Below are positions 18,164 to 26,936 of a stretch of DNA of 64,000 nt, one piece after another. Source of the stretch: Acidobacteriota bacterium (GTDB lineage: Bacteria > Acidobacteriota > Terriglobia > Terriglobales > Acidobacteriaceae); NCBI GenBank assembly GCA_021846275.1, contig JAJZBZ010000003.1:62001-126000 (forward strand), written 5' to 3'. The first letter of the stretch is position 1, and each line of letters opens with the position of its first letter. Made by a program: the position numbers and the translations under genes. Under the pieces are notes generated by a model. That model did no database searches. It saw nothing but the letters and a program-made list of their open reading frames with translations, and had not been told where the DNA came from.

Positions 18164-18438
18164 TCGATCTCCGCCGCGCTCTGACCTCTTGCTCGCTTTC
18201 AACAGAAAAATCTCCCGACCCATCTCGTTTTCGCCCCGTGATTCCTTGCGATTCTCGCGCGAGGCGTAAACTCTGATTGTATCGCAGCCGCTCCCAGCGC
18301 CCATCCTGAAACTTCTATCTCCACTTTCACGCCACAGTTGCCGCCGGGGTTGCGCGGTTTGCCACACAGCGCCATCCCGCCGTATCGTCAACTCATCCGC
18401 CGGAGCGGCTCGTCCGGCATCCAACGCCGGGAGTCCGC

Positions 18439-19467
18439 ATGAACCCCATGAACCGCCGCGCCTTCGTCCGCAACTCCGCACTGACCGCTGCGGCGCTCGC
18501 CGAATCCATCGCCCATCTCCACGCGCTCACCGCGCAGCAGCCCGCTCCCGCGCGCGACTCCAGCGGCATGATCCACCGCACTCTGGGCCGCACCGGCGAG
18601 CGCGTCTCCGCCATCGGCCTGGGCGGCTACCACATCGGCAGACCCATCCTCACCGAAGCCGAATCCATCGCCCTCATCCGCCAGTCCATCGACAGCGGCA
18701 TCAACTTCCTCGACAACTGCTGGGACTACAACGGCGGCGTCAGCGAAATACGCATGGGCAAGGCGCTCCGTGACGGCTACCGCGATCGCGTCTTCCTCAT
18801 GACCAAAATCGATGGTCGCACCCGCGTGGCCGCCGCCCAGCAGATCGACCAGAGCCTTCAGCGCCTCCAGACGGATCACGTCGATCTCATGCAGCTTCAC
18901 GAGGTCATACGCCTCGAAGACCCCGACCGCGCCTTCGCGCCCGGTGGCGCCATCGAAGCCCTCGTCGCCGCGCGACAGGCCGGCAAAATCCGCTTCATCG
19001 GCTTCACCGGCCACAAAGACCCCTACGTCCACCTCCGCATGCTGGAGATGGCACGCAAACACGACTTCCACTTTGACACCGTACAGATGCCGCTCAACGT
19101 CATGGACGCCCACTTCCGCAGCTTCGCCCACGACGTGCTCCCCGTGCTCGTCCGCGAAGGCATCGCGCCGCTCGGCATGAAGGCCTTTGGTGACCACTTC
19201 ATCCTGGACAGCCACACCGTGCAGCCCATCGAGTGCCTCCACTACTGCCTGAACCTGCCCATCTCCGTCCAGATCACCGGCATCGACAGCGTACCCATCC
19301 TGGAGCAGGCGCTCACCGCCGCGCGCACCTTCCGCCCGCTCACCCAGGCTCAGGTCGCCGCCATCCTCGACAAAACCCGCCTCGCCGCCGCTGACGGCCA
19401 GTTCGAACTCTACAAAACCACCACCCACTTCGACGGCACCGCCCACAATCCCGCCGAACTCGGTTAA
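18439..19467 (+). CDS. Tat-exported aldo/keto reductase
   Basis: NAD(P)H-dependent oxidoreductase of the AKR superfamily. The 342-residue product begins with a Tat signal ([19 protein letters not shown]) and then the TIM-barrel: [19 protein letters not shown], catalytic tetrad D92, Y97, K123, H154 ([20 protein letters not shown]). The end of the barrel ([14 protein letters not shown]) fits the usual cofactor-binding region. Export with a folded nicotinamide cofactor would need Tat. It is divergent from hslV, with which it shares an intergenic region of ~215-275 bp. Confidence 0.85.
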   Translation: MNPMNRRAFVRNSALTAAALAESIAHLHALTAQQPAPARDSSGMIHRTLGRTGERVSAIGLGGYHIGRPILTEAESIALIRQSIDSGINFLDNCWDYNGGVSEIRMGKALRDGYRDRVFLMTKIDGRTRVAAAQQIDQSLQRLQTDHVDLMQLHEVIRLEDPDRAFAPGGAIEALVAARQAGKIRFIGFTGHKDPYVHLRMLEMARKHDFHFDTVQMPLNVMDAHFRSFAHDVLPVLVREGIAPLGMKAFGDHFILDSHTVQPIECLHYCLNLPISVQITGIDSVPILEQALTAARTFRPLTQAQVAAILDKTRLAAADGQFELYKTTTHFDGTAHNPAELG

Positions 19468-19752
19468 CCGCCTCTGCGCGACCGCTTCACCCCTTCGCCT
19501 GACCCAGTTTCACCGCGCGGTTACCAGCCCGGCTGACGCTTCTGACGCATCCAGCGCTCGCCCCGCGCGAGTGCCTGTTTCACGCTGCAAAGTCGTCTTC
19601 GCTAATATATTCACTCCGTCAAAAATCTTTGAAGTAAATCTCGTTTCGCTCTCTTTCGCGCTGGACACGGATTTTTCCACTGGATACCGTCGAAATGGCG
19701 CAGGCTGCGCACGTTCAGCTTTCGCCATATTTGATCAATTATCGAGGTCACC
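19468..19752. other. Intergenic region upstream of a lipoprotein gene
   Basis: No coding frame. A possible promoter is at 19579-19608. No terminator for the aldo/keto reductase was recognised, although the T-rich 19610-19660 segment follows. Confidence 0.45.
19579..19608 (+). promoter_or_regulatory. Possible promoter of the lipoprotein gene at 19753
   Basis: TTCACG (19579-19584) and TAATAT (19603-19608) are 18 nt apart; four of six and four or five of six consensus positions match. The leader would be about 140 nt. Confidence 0.35.
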
Positions 19753-20958
19753 ATGCGTCCTGCTTCTCTCCTGAAACTCGCACCCGCCGCTCTCGCCCTC
19801 TGCGCCACCGCTATGCTCATCACCAGTTGCTCCGGCGGCGGCATGTACGGCTCCATGACATCCGGCTCCGGCAACACCATGGCAAACAGCAGCGTGCTCA
19901 ACCAGCTCGTCACCGTACAGACCATCGGCTCCACCGTCGATCCCATGAATGGCGACAACAATCCCTACGGACTCGCCATCGAACCCCTCACCGCCGGCAC
20001 CGAGACGATGGGCAACCTCATGGTGTGCAACTTCAATAACTCCTCGGGTACATCCGGCGCGGGCACCACCATGGTCCAGCTTGCCCCCACGCCCGGCTCC
20101 AAGCCCATGCGCTTCGCCCAGGACGCCAGCCTGATGGGCTGCGACGCCATCGCCATCAACACCGGAGCCGGCTTCCCGTGGGTCGCTGCTTACACCGCCA
20201 TGGATAACCCCATCGTCAGCACCTCCGGCACCATCAAAACCACGCTCAGCACGAACTGGAAATGGATGCACCCCTGGGGTCAGGTCTACGCCGTTCCCGC
20301 CGCCTCGCTCACCATGGCCGTTCCCACCTTCTACATTACGGATGCCGGTAACGGCTCGGTCATCGCCGCCCGCATCACCAGCACTGGCATCATGTTCCAG
20401 CAGATCGCCATTGGATTTCCGACGAATCTGACCTCGTCCTACGGCATTCTCGCTCCGGCTGGTCTCACCTATGACCAGCCCTCGGACACGCTTTACATCG
20501 TCTCCAGCGACACCAACAGTATCGTCGCTTTCACCAATGCCTCCACGCTCACCAGCGGAGCCATCACCGTCTCCGGCACTGCTTCGACCGGCCTCAGCTT
20601 CAGCGGTCCCATGGCCAGCCACGCCAAGGTCATCTACAGCGGCGCGCCACTCAACTACCCCGTGAGCATGGCCGAGCTGTATAACGGCGACCTCATCGTC
20701 GGCAACACCGGCGACAACAACATGATCGAGATCACGCCCAGCGGACTGGTATCCGCCACCAAGATCGTGGACAGCGGAGCCGCCGGAGCCATCTTCGGCA
20801 TCGCCACCGCCGGCACCAGCGTCGATACCCAGGTCATCTTCTTCAACGACGATAACACCAACTCCGTCGTCGCCATCAGCCTCGCCGGCTCCACCGCCTC
20901 GATGGGCGGCTCCGGCTCCGGCTCCGGTTACGACAAGGGCTACAACAAGGGCGCATAG
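19753..20958 (+). CDS. Beta-propeller-like surface lipoprotein (hypothetical)
   Basis: The 401-residue product starts with a lipoprotein signal peptide (lipobox ITSC, Cys26) after GAGGT 4 nt upstream of ATG. Repeated blade-like segments follow, of the kind NPYGLAIEPLTAG, SYGILAPAGLTYDQ, SDTLYIVSSDTNSIVAF, NGDLIVGNTGDNNMIEI, similar to NHL/YncE-type propellers. The C-terminal tail is Gly/Ser-rich (MGGSGSGSGYDKGYNKG). Likely faces the periplasm or cell surface. No function can be given. Confidence 0.65.
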   Translation: MRPASLLKLAPAALALCATAMLITSCSGGGMYGSMTSGSGNTMANSSVLNQLVTVQTIGSTVDPMNGDNNPYGLAIEPLTAGTETMGNLMVCNFNNSSGTSGAGTTMVQLAPTPGSKPMRFAQDASLMGCDAIAINTGAGFPWVAAYTAMDNPIVSTSGTIKTTLSTNWKWMHPWGQVYAVPAASLTMAVPTFYITDAGNGSVIAARITSTGIMFQQIAIGFPTNLTSSYGILAPAGLTYDQPSDTLYIVSSDTNSIVAFTNASTLTSGAITVSGTASTGLSFSGPMASHAKVIYSGAPLNYPVSMAELYNGDLIVGNTGDNNMIEITPSGLVSATKIVDSGAAGAIFGIATAGTSVDTQVIFFNDDNTNSVVAISLAGSTASMGGSGSGSGYDKGYNKGA

Positions 20959-20979
20959 CCCAGCGTTCCAGAACAAAAG

Positions 20980-21016
20980 CGAACGGCGCGGGATCACTCC
21001 CGCGCCGTTCGTTTTT
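20980..21016. terminator. Bidirectional terminator between the lipoprotein gene and nrdB
   Basis: A 12-bp stem GAACGGCGCGGG/CCCGCGCCGTTC with a 6-nt loop is flanked by AAAAGC on the left and GTTTTTT on the right. It serves both converging genes; nrdB stops at 21037. Confidence 0.88.
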
Positions 21017-21036
21017 TCGCCTGCTCGCGCCCTGCT

Positions 21037-22086
21037 TCAGAACTCCTCGCTGAACGCGACCTCACCCTCGACCGCCGACTGATACGCCGACACCCTCCGT
21101 TCAAAGAAGTTCGTGAGTTCCTGCACATCCTGCAACTCCATAAACGCGAACGGATTCTTCGTCCGGAACACCGGCTCAATCCCCATCCGCTTCAGCCTTG
21201 CATCCGCCACATAGCCCAGATACTCGCGCATCTCCTTCAGCGACAGCCCGGCCACGCCGCCCGCCAGCAGATCCTCGGCAAACTGCGCCTCGGCATCCAC
21301 CGCCTCGCGCAGCATCTCGGCAATCTGCCGCTCCATATCCGCGTCCCACAGGTCCGGCTCCTGCGCCCGCACCACATTCACCACCTCAAAGGCAAACTCC
21401 AGGTGGCAGCTCTCGTCGCGAAAGACCCAGTTCGTTCCCGCCGCCAGCCCATGCAGCAGCCCACGCGAGCGGAAGTAGTACACATACGCAAACGCCGCAA
21501 AGAAAAACAGCCCCTCAATGCACGACGCAAAGCAGATCAGGTTCAGCAGAAACTCCCGCCTGTCCTCGCGCGACCGCAACTCGTCCAGCTTCTGGATCGA
21601 GTCCATCCACTTCATGCAAAAATCGGCCTTCTTGGCAATCGACGGAATATTTTCAACCGCCGCAAACGCCGCCGCGCGCTCGTCGGGGTCCGGCACATAG
21701 TTGTCCAGCAGCGTCAGATAAAACTGCACATGCACAGCCTCTTCAAACAACTGCCGCGACAGATACAGCCGCGCCTCCGGCGAGTTGATGTGCTTGTACA
21801 GATTCAGCACCAGATTGTTCGACACAATGCTGTCGCCCGTGGCGAAAAACGCCACCAGCCGCTGAATCACATGCACCTCGGCCGGGGTAAACTTCTGCTT
21901 CAGGTCCACCAGATCGGTCTGGAAATCAATCTCCTCCACCGTCCACGTATTCTTGATCCCGTCGCGAAACATATCGAAAAACACCGGAAACCGCATCGGC
22001 CGCAGCGTCAGACACAATCCCGGATCCAGAATATGCTGCGGCGGCGCCACCGAACTTCGCTTCTGCACTACCTCTGTCGTTGCCAT
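21037..22086 (-). CDS. nrdB: Ribonucleoside-diphosphate reductase class Ia, beta subunit NrdB
   Basis: Radical-generating R2 subunit. The 349-residue product keeps the full di-iron set: D85, E116, H119, E191, E225, H228, and the radical tyrosine Y123 placed seven residues after E116 as in E. coli (E115...Y122). It is thus a tyrosyl-radical (oxygen-dependent) enzyme. The C-terminal VAFSEEF tail is the type that docks into NrdA. It lies 143 nt downstream of nrdA on the same strand and presumably shares its transcript and the upstream riboswitch control. The start ATG at 22086 is preceded by GGAGAGCGAAG. Confidence 0.95.
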   Translation of the reverse strand: MATTEVVQKRSSVAPPQHILDPGLCLTLRPMRFPVFFDMFRDGIKNTWTVEEIDFQTDLVDLKQKFTPAEVHVIQRLVAFFATGDSIVSNNLVLNLYKHINSPEARLYLSRQLFEEAVHVQFYLTLLDNYVPDPDERAAAFAAVENIPSIAKKADFCMKWMDSIQKLDELRSREDRREFLLNLICFASCIEGLFFFAAFAYVYYFRSRGLLHGLAAGTNWVFRDESCHLEFAFEVVNVVRAQEPDLWDADMERQIAEMLREAVDAEAQFAEDLLAGGVAGLSLKEMREYLGYVADARLKRMGIEPVFRTKNPFAFMELQDVQELTNFFERRVSAYQSAVEGEVAFSEEF

Positions 22087-22229
22087 CTCTTCGCTCTCCT
22101 CATTTCTTCGTCGTCCTTCGCGCCGCCGTCTCTCGCGCCGCTCCAGCCGCGCCTGCCCTGCTATTGTCCATCCCCGGATCGTCGTGCGTCGTCAGCAACC
22201 CCCTGAGCACTGACTACTGACAACTCCGC

Positions 22230-24671
22230 CTACTGGCACGCTTCGCACGAGCCAGGATTCTCCAGCGAACACGCCACGGCGGCCTGTGCGCTCACTTCCG
22301 GTCGCGCAGTTGCAGTCTGCGCTGTCGTCGTCTGCACCGTCGTTTTGGCAATCTTCGTCGCCGGGCGCGAGCGAAGATAATACGTCGTCTTCAGCCCTTT
22401 TTTCCACGCGTACATATACATCGAAGACAGCTTGCCGATCGTCGGCGACTCCACAAACAGATTCAGGGACTGCGCCTGATCGATAAACGCCCCGCGCGCC
22501 GCCGCCGCGTCAATCAGTCCACGCATCGGAATCTCCCACACCGTCCGATACAGCAGCTTCAGATCCTCCGGCAGCTCCTCAATTCCCTGCACCGATCCCT
22601 CGCCCAGCTTCAGCCGCGTGCGAATCGTCTCATTCCACAGCCCGCGCTGCTTCAGCTCCTCGATCAAGTAACGATTCACCTGCAGAAACTCGCCCGAAAG
22701 CGTCTCCCGCTTGAAGAGATTCGAAATCTGCGGCTCAATGCACTCATAGCAGCCCACAATCGAGGCAATCGTCGCCGTCGGAGCCACCGCAATCAGCAGC
22801 GAATTCCTCACGCCCGACCTCCTCACGCGCTCCCGCAGCGCGTCCCACCGCGCCTCGTCGCGCGGCGTCACGCCCCACAGATCAAACTGGAAATCCCCCT
22901 TCGCCAGCCGCGTTTCGCCGAACCGCTCATGCGGCCCCGCAATCTCGGCCAGCTCCACCGAAGCCATCACCGCGTGATAATAAATCTCCTCCTGGATGCG
23001 CGCGGAAAGCTCCAGCGCTTCCACCGAATCGAACGGCAGCCGAAGCTGGAAAAACACATCCTGCAATCCCATCACGCCCAGGCCCACCGGCCTCCACTGC
23101 GCATTCGACACCGCCGCCGTCTCAATCGGATAGAAGTTGATGTCTATCACACGATCCAGCATCGGAATCGCCGCCGCCACCGTCCGCCCCAGTTTGGCAA
23201 AATCAAACTCCGCGCGTCCCGCCGCGTCCACCATCACATGCCGACCCAGGTTGATCGATCCCAGATTGCACACCGCCGTCTGGTCCTTCGACGTCACCTC
23301 TGTAATCTCCGTGCACAGGTTCGACAGATGCACCACATTGCCCGCCGCGCCCGTCTGGTTGCACTTCCGGTTCGTCGCGTCCTTGAACGTCATCCATCCG
23401 TTGCCCGTCTCGGCCAGCGTACGCATCATCCGCGCATACAGCTCGCGCGCCTTCACCTGCTTCTTCCAGATGCCGCGCGCCTCAACCTCTTCATACGCGC
23501 GATTGAACTCCTCGCCAAAGAGATCCGGCAGCGTCGGCGCGTCCTTCGGATCAAACAGCGACCACAGCCCATCCGACTCCACGCGCTCCATGAACAGGTC
23601 CGGAATCCAGTTCGCCAGATTCAGGTTGTAGGTCCTCCGCGCGCCGTCGCCCGTATTGTCCTTCAGCTCCAGAAACGACTCCACATCCGCATGCCACGGC
23701 TCCAGATACACACAGCACGCGCCCTTGCGCTTGCCGCCCTGGTTCACCGCCGCCACCGACGCATCCAGCGTCCGCAGCCACGGCACAATCCCGTTCGACA
23801 GCCCGTTCGTCGCGCGGATCAACGAACCCTCCGACCGCACCCGATGAAACGCCAGGCCAATTCCGCCGGAAAACTTCGACAGCAGCGCCACATCCTTGTA
23901 CGTCTCGTAAATGCTCTCCAGCGAATCCAGCGGCGAATCGTGCAGATAGCACGACGACATCTGTGCATGCTTCGTCCCCGAGTTGAACAGCGTCGGCGAC
24001 GACGGCATATAGTCCAGCGAGGCAATCAGCCGATAAAACTCGATCGCCTCCTGCGGACCCTGCGCCAGCCCGCAGGCCACGCGCAAAAAGAAGTACTGCG
24101 GCGTCTCCATCACCCGACGCGAAATCGGATCCCGCAGCAGATACCGGTCATAGACCGTCCTCAGCCCGAAGTACTCAAATCTGTCGGAAAATCCCTCATC
24201 CACCGCATGGTTCAGCTTCCGCGCATGCTGCTGCACAAACTCCGCCGTCGCCGCGCTCACCACGCCTTCCTGATGTCCGTACGCAATCGCCTGCGAGAAC
24301 GAATGCAGATTCTGCCCACCCACCTCCTTCACAATCGTGCCCAGCAGCAGCCGCGCCGCCAGCCGCGAATACTGCGGCTCCTCGGCGATCAGCGCCGCCG
24401 CCGTATCAATCGAGATCGCGTCCAGCTCCCGCGTCGTCGCACCGTCATACAGCCCGCCAATCGTCTTCGACGCCACACGCATCGCGTCCACATGCGTCAG
24501 CCCCACGCAGCAGCGCTCCACCGCGCGAACAATCTTGTTCACGTCCACCGGCTCCAGCGCGCCGTTCCGCTTCTTCACGTGCATCACGGAAACTTCCTCG
24601 CGCGCCGGAAACCCGGGGTCCAGCTCGGAAAGGCTCGTCTGCAACTGCGCTGTTTCGGTCATCGTGGCCAT
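22230..24671 (-). CDS. nrdA: Ribonucleoside-diphosphate reductase class Ia, alpha subunit NrdA
   Basis: Catalytic R1 subunit converting NDPs to dNDPs. Start chosen at 24671 (ATG, AGGAG 9 nt upstream); a longer frame reading into the leader would overlap the cobalamin riboswitch and is rejected. The 813 residues begin with an ATP-cone (about 28-115, VMHVKKRNGALEPVD...), the allosteric activity site. Then come the active-site cysteines (QMSSCYL, HLSNLCTEI, AVCNLGSINL), the radical-transfer pair in KTTYYLR, and the C-terminal shuttle CEAC two residues from the end in a Ser/Thr/Ala-rich tail. Upstream are a B12 riboswitch and two NrdR-like boxes. Confidence 0.96.
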   Translation of the reverse strand: MATMTETAQLQTSLSELDPGFPAREEVSVMHVKKRNGALEPVDVNKIVRAVERCCVGLTHVDAMRVASKTIGGLYDGATTRELDAISIDTAAALIAEEPQYSRLAARLLLGTIVKEVGGQNLHSFSQAIAYGHQEGVVSAATAEFVQQHARKLNHAVDEGFSDRFEYFGLRTVYDRYLLRDPISRRVMETPQYFFLRVACGLAQGPQEAIEFYRLIASLDYMPSSPTLFNSGTKHAQMSSCYLHDSPLDSLESIYETYKDVALLSKFSGGIGLAFHRVRSEGSLIRATNGLSNGIVPWLRTLDASVAAVNQGGKRKGACCVYLEPWHADVESFLELKDNTGDGARRTYNLNLANWIPDLFMERVESDGLWSLFDPKDAPTLPDLFGEEFNRAYEEVEARGIWKKQVKARELYARMMRTLAETGNGWMTFKDATNRKCNQTGAAGNVVHLSNLCTEITEVTSKDQTAVCNLGSINLGRHVMVDAAGRAEFDFAKLGRTVAAAIPMLDRVIDINFYPIETAAVSNAQWRPVGLGVMGLQDVFFQLRLPFDSVEALELSARIQEEIYYHAVMASVELAEIAGPHERFGETRLAKGDFQFDLWGVTPRDEARWDALRERVRRSGVRNSLLIAVAPTATIASIVGCYECIEPQISNLFKRETLSGEFLQVNRYLIEELKQRGLWNETIRTRLKLGEGSVQGIEELPEDLKLLYRTVWEIPMRGLIDAAAARGAFIDQAQSLNLFVESPTIGKLSSMYMYAWKKGLKTTYYLRSRPATKIAKTTVQTTTAQTATARPEVSAQAAVACSLENPGSCEACQ

Positions 24672-24783
24672 CGCTCTCGTCTCCTCATTCGCCGCCCCTC
24701 GGGCAGAACGCAACAGAGGCCGCGCGGCCACCTGCTGCATCCCTCCCCTCGGAGGCGCAGTCCCCGGTCCCAATCCGGGCATC

Positions 24784-24948
24784 CATGGCAGGTCTTCGGA
24801 CTCGACGGGCCACCTACTCACCTGACTTCCCGGCACCCGCTCATCGCCAGTGTCTTTTCCAGGCTTTCGTTCCCGTTCACCGCTGCGGGGCAGCTCCGGA
24901 TTCTCACCGGATTCCCTTTTCACTCCGCCCTGAAACCGGAGCACCATG
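24784..24948 (-). ncRNA. Cobalamin (AdoCbl-type) riboswitch upstream of nrdAB
   Basis: Read on the minus strand, the leader contains the conserved core in order: AAAAGGGAATCCGGTGAGAA then TCCGG, CTGCCCCGCAGCGGTGA, GGGAACGAA, CACTGGCGATGAGCGGG, GCCGGGAAGTCAGG, and the closing GAGTCCGAAGACCTGCC (B12 box). CATGG near 24944-24948 pairs with CCATG at 24784-24788 as P1. Order and spacing are those of Rfam-type cobalamin aptamers. About 110 nt separate it from the nrdA start, enough for an expression platform. Confidence 0.95.
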
Positions 24949-24961
24949 AACATGAACATCC

Positions 24962-24977
24962 CAACACTATCTTGCGT
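24962..24977 (-). promoter_or_regulatory. NrdR-like box 2 (proximal)
   Basis: Minus-strand ACGCAAGATAGTGTTG matches the published NrdR consensus acaCwAtATaTwGtgt at about 11 of 16 positions. It lies 14 nt upstream of the riboswitch P1 and exactly 31 bp from box 1. Confidence 0.7.
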
Positions 24978-24992
24978 CCGCCAAAATAGCAA

Positions 24993-25008
24993 GCTCTATA
25001 TCTTGCGC
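24993..25008 (-). promoter_or_regulatory. NrdR-like box 1 (distal)
   Basis: Minus-strand GCGCAAGATATAGAGC matches the NrdR consensus at about 11 of 16 positions, including the core ATATa. Spacing to box 2 is 31 bp, three helical turns, as in known NrdR pairs. The nrd core promoter probably overlaps the pair. Confidence 0.72.
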
Positions 25009-25095
25009 TTATTGTGGAAAATCCCTCGACGGCTCGACCCGCGCACGCCGCCCACCCGAATCCATCCGCAAGGGGACGCTTCTTCATATTTTTTG

Positions 25096-25123
25096 TTGAC
25101 ACGAAAGATTTTTCTGCTATGCT
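25096..25123 (+). promoter_or_regulatory. Sigma-70-type promoter of the DUF4382 lipoprotein gene
   Basis: TTGACA (25096-25101) and TATGCT (25118-25123) with a 16-nt spacer, preceded by the AT-rich ATATTTTTTG. The leader would be about 110 nt to the ATG at 25239. Confidence 0.72.
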
Positions 25124-25238
25124 CCATCTTCAGAGAGGCGCGGTTTTCAAGCCTCCGCAGATTCACGCTCTCCTCGCTGGCTGTGCCTGAGTTCTCCCGA
25201 ATCGAGAGAATCTGCAATCCCACGAGGAGACACATCCC

Positions 25239-26678
25239 ATGAAACCCACATTCAGGTCATTGCTCATGCCGTCCGCTTTTTTCGCATGCGGCCTGTTGAT
25301 CCTTGCGCTCTGCATCTCCGCCTGCGGCAGCGGCGGCTCCACCACCCCCACCGCCTCCAGCATGGGCACGCTGAACACCTCGCTCAGCGACCCGGCCACC
25401 TGCCAGGCGCCCGACGGCCAGTTCTCCCACGTTTACGTCACCATCACGGACATTCAGGCCAACACCAGCGCCACTGCCTCCAGTTCCGACAGCGGCTGGG
25501 CCGATCTCACCCCAGGACTGTCCAACGCGCCGAAGCAGATCGACCTCCTCGGCCAGGCCAACAACCAGTGCTTCCTGGCCACGCTCGGTGACAACGTCGA
25601 GCTTCAGGCCGGCTCCTACCAGCAAATCCGGCTCATCCTCGCCGACAACAGCGTGAGCCTGAGCAACAACGCCTGCGGCAGCGCCGCCAACTGCGTCGTC
25701 CTCACCTCCGACGGCAGCGTTCACACCCTCCAGCTTTCCAGCGAGGCCCAGACCGGCATCAAGATTCCCTCCGGCCAGATCGCCTCCGGCAACTTCACCA
25801 TCAGCGCCGGCCAGACCGAAGACCTCGACATCGACTTCAACACCTGCGCCTCCATCGTCGAAGAGGGCAACGGCCAGTTCCGTCTGAAGCCCGTCCTCCA
25901 CGCCGGCGAGGTCTCGACAACCTCCAGTTCCATCAACGGCAAGGCCTATGACTCGGCCACTGGCAACCCCGTCAACGGCATGACCACCGTCTCGCTTGAA
26001 CAGAAGGACTCGACGGGCGTCGATCGCGTCATCATGTCCACCATGGCCGCCTCGGACGGTTCCTTTGTCTTCTGTCCGCTGCCCGCCGGAACCTATGACG
26101 TCGTCGTCACGGCCACGCGCGCCGACGGCACCATTTACGCGCCGTCGATCGTCACCGGCGTGGCCACCGGCAGCACCACCGGCACCGTGATGATGCACGC
26201 GCCGTCGGCAGCCGCGCCCACCAGCACGGCCACCATCACGGGCCTCATCACCTCCCAGAACAGCTCGATGGCCGGCACCATCGCCGACATTCAGCTCAGC
26301 ACGCTGGAGACGGTCAGTTCAACCATCTACACCATCCCGCTGCCACCCACCTCCACCCAGCAGGCGGCCACGCTCACGCTCGAAACCGCCGCCACGGCAG
26401 GCACAACCACCTGTCCCACCGGCACGGACTGCTCCGCCTACTCCATCCAGCAGGCCTCCGGCGGCGTCTACATCGGCGCATGGTCAGCCAGCGGCGCTAC
26501 GCTCGCCCAGAGCACTCCGCTCGCTGCCTACACCCTTGATGCCGAAGCGTTCGTCCAATCCTCCGGCGGCACTCCGGATTGTTCGCCCAGCGAACTGCAA
26601 TCCACCGCCTACACCCTCACCGGCTCCGGCCCCTACGCCGTCGCCGCAAGCAACCTGGCCTTCACCTCCTGCCAGTAA
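25239..26678 (+). CDS. DUF4382 domain lipoprotein
   Basis: The 479-residue product has a lipoprotein signal (lipobox ISAC, Cys28) and GAGGAG upstream of ATG. Residues about 45-225 match the DUF4382 pattern: LNTSLSDPATC, FSHVYVTITDIQA, IDLLGQANNQCFLATLG, LQAGSYQQIRLIL, LTSDGSVHTLQL, GIKIPSGQIASGNFTI and LDIDFNTCASI. This is followed by a carboxypeptidase-regulatory-like beta-sandwich (SINGKAYDSATGNPVNGMT..., SDGSFVFCPLPAGTYDVVV) and a further beta-rich C-terminal part. Such proteins are common and unassigned in acidobacteria; surface exposure is inferred. Confidence 0.8.
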   Translation: MKPTFRSLLMPSAFFACGLLILALCISACGSGGSTTPTASSMGTLNTSLSDPATCQAPDGQFSHVYVTITDIQANTSATASSSDSGWADLTPGLSNAPKQIDLLGQANNQCFLATLGDNVELQAGSYQQIRLILADNSVSLSNNACGSAANCVVLTSDGSVHTLQLSSEAQTGIKIPSGQIASGNFTISAGQTEDLDIDFNTCASIVEEGNGQFRLKPVLHAGEVSTTSSSINGKAYDSATGNPVNGMTTVSLEQKDSTGVDRVIMSTMAASDGSFVFCPLPAGTYDVVVTATRADGTIYAPSIVTGVATGSTTGTVMMHAPSAAAPTSTATITGLITSQNSSMAGTIADIQLSTLETVSSTIYTIPLPPTSTQQAATLTLETAATAGTTTCPTGTDCSAYSIQQASGGVYIGAWSASGATLAQSTPLAAYTLDAEAFVQSSGGTPDCSPSELQSTAYTLTGSGPYAVAASNLAFTSCQ

Positions 26679-26698
26679 TCAGCACGGGGAAACACCAG

Positions 26699-26732
26699 GG
26701 GGCTGCGCGGCTCCAACCCGCCGCGCAGCCCC
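26699..26732. terminator. Hairpin downstream of the DUF4382 gene
   Basis: GGGCTGCGCGG / CCGCGCAGCCC stem with about a 10-nt loop, 20 nt after the stop codon. There is no long T-run directly after it. Confidence 0.55.
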
Positions 26733-26739
26733 AAACACC

Positions 26740-26788
26740 AGCGGGTGCCTCGAGTCTCGATCCTGAGACCCGGCACCCGCTGCTTCTT
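26740..26788. terminator. Second hairpin, probable terminator
   Basis: AGCGGGTGCC / GGCACCCGCT stem with an inner GAGTCTCGA/CTGAGACC-type stem, followed on + by GCTTCTTTG. It probably ends the + strand transcript. It lies just before repeat copy B. Confidence 0.55.
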
Positions 26789-26820
26789 TGCCCGTTGCCC
26801 TCGCTGCCCTCGCCGTCTGG

Positions 26821-26936
26821 TTGTCATTCCCGAAGGGAATCTGCTTCTCCGATCAGCCTCAGCAACCGCCCACCCGCGACCAGCGGGAGCGGCCACGGCG
26901 CGAACGCGCGGCTGCCGCATGCAATGCTGCAATGCT
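26821..26936 (-). repeat. Dispersed intergenic stem-loop repeat, copy B
   Basis: The reverse complement aligns with copy A at 1127-1266: GCATTGCATGC, a CGCGCG-tt-CGCGC hairpin, CTCCCGCTGGTCGCGGG, GGTTGCTGAGGC and GAAGCAGATTCCC-ttc-GGGAATGACAA. The linker before the last hairpin is shorter. It ends where the rluB stop codon begins, so it may also influence the 3' end of that mRNA. Confidence 0.75.

Larger units (their letters stand above)
24672..25238. other. Regulatory region between nrdA and a divergent lipoprotein gene
   Basis: Contains, from left: the riboswitch expression platform (about 24700-24783, with CCCGG-attggga-CCGGG and CCTC/GAGG segments), the aptamer (24784-24948), two NrdR-like boxes (24962-25008), and on the other side the + strand promoter at 25096-25123. 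No coding sequence. Confidence 0.8.

Noticed and set aside
24672-24992. N-terminal extension of NrdA by ~107 residues
   Set aside because: The extra codons overlap the cobalamin riboswitch and its expression platform; the ATG at 24671 has a good RBS and gives the standard ATP-cone start.
1127-26936. Inversion mediated by the two inverted copies of the dispersed repeat
   Set aside because: GC skew changes sign at about 14.0 and 30.2 kb, not at 1.2 and 26.9 kb, so these copies are not the inversion ends.
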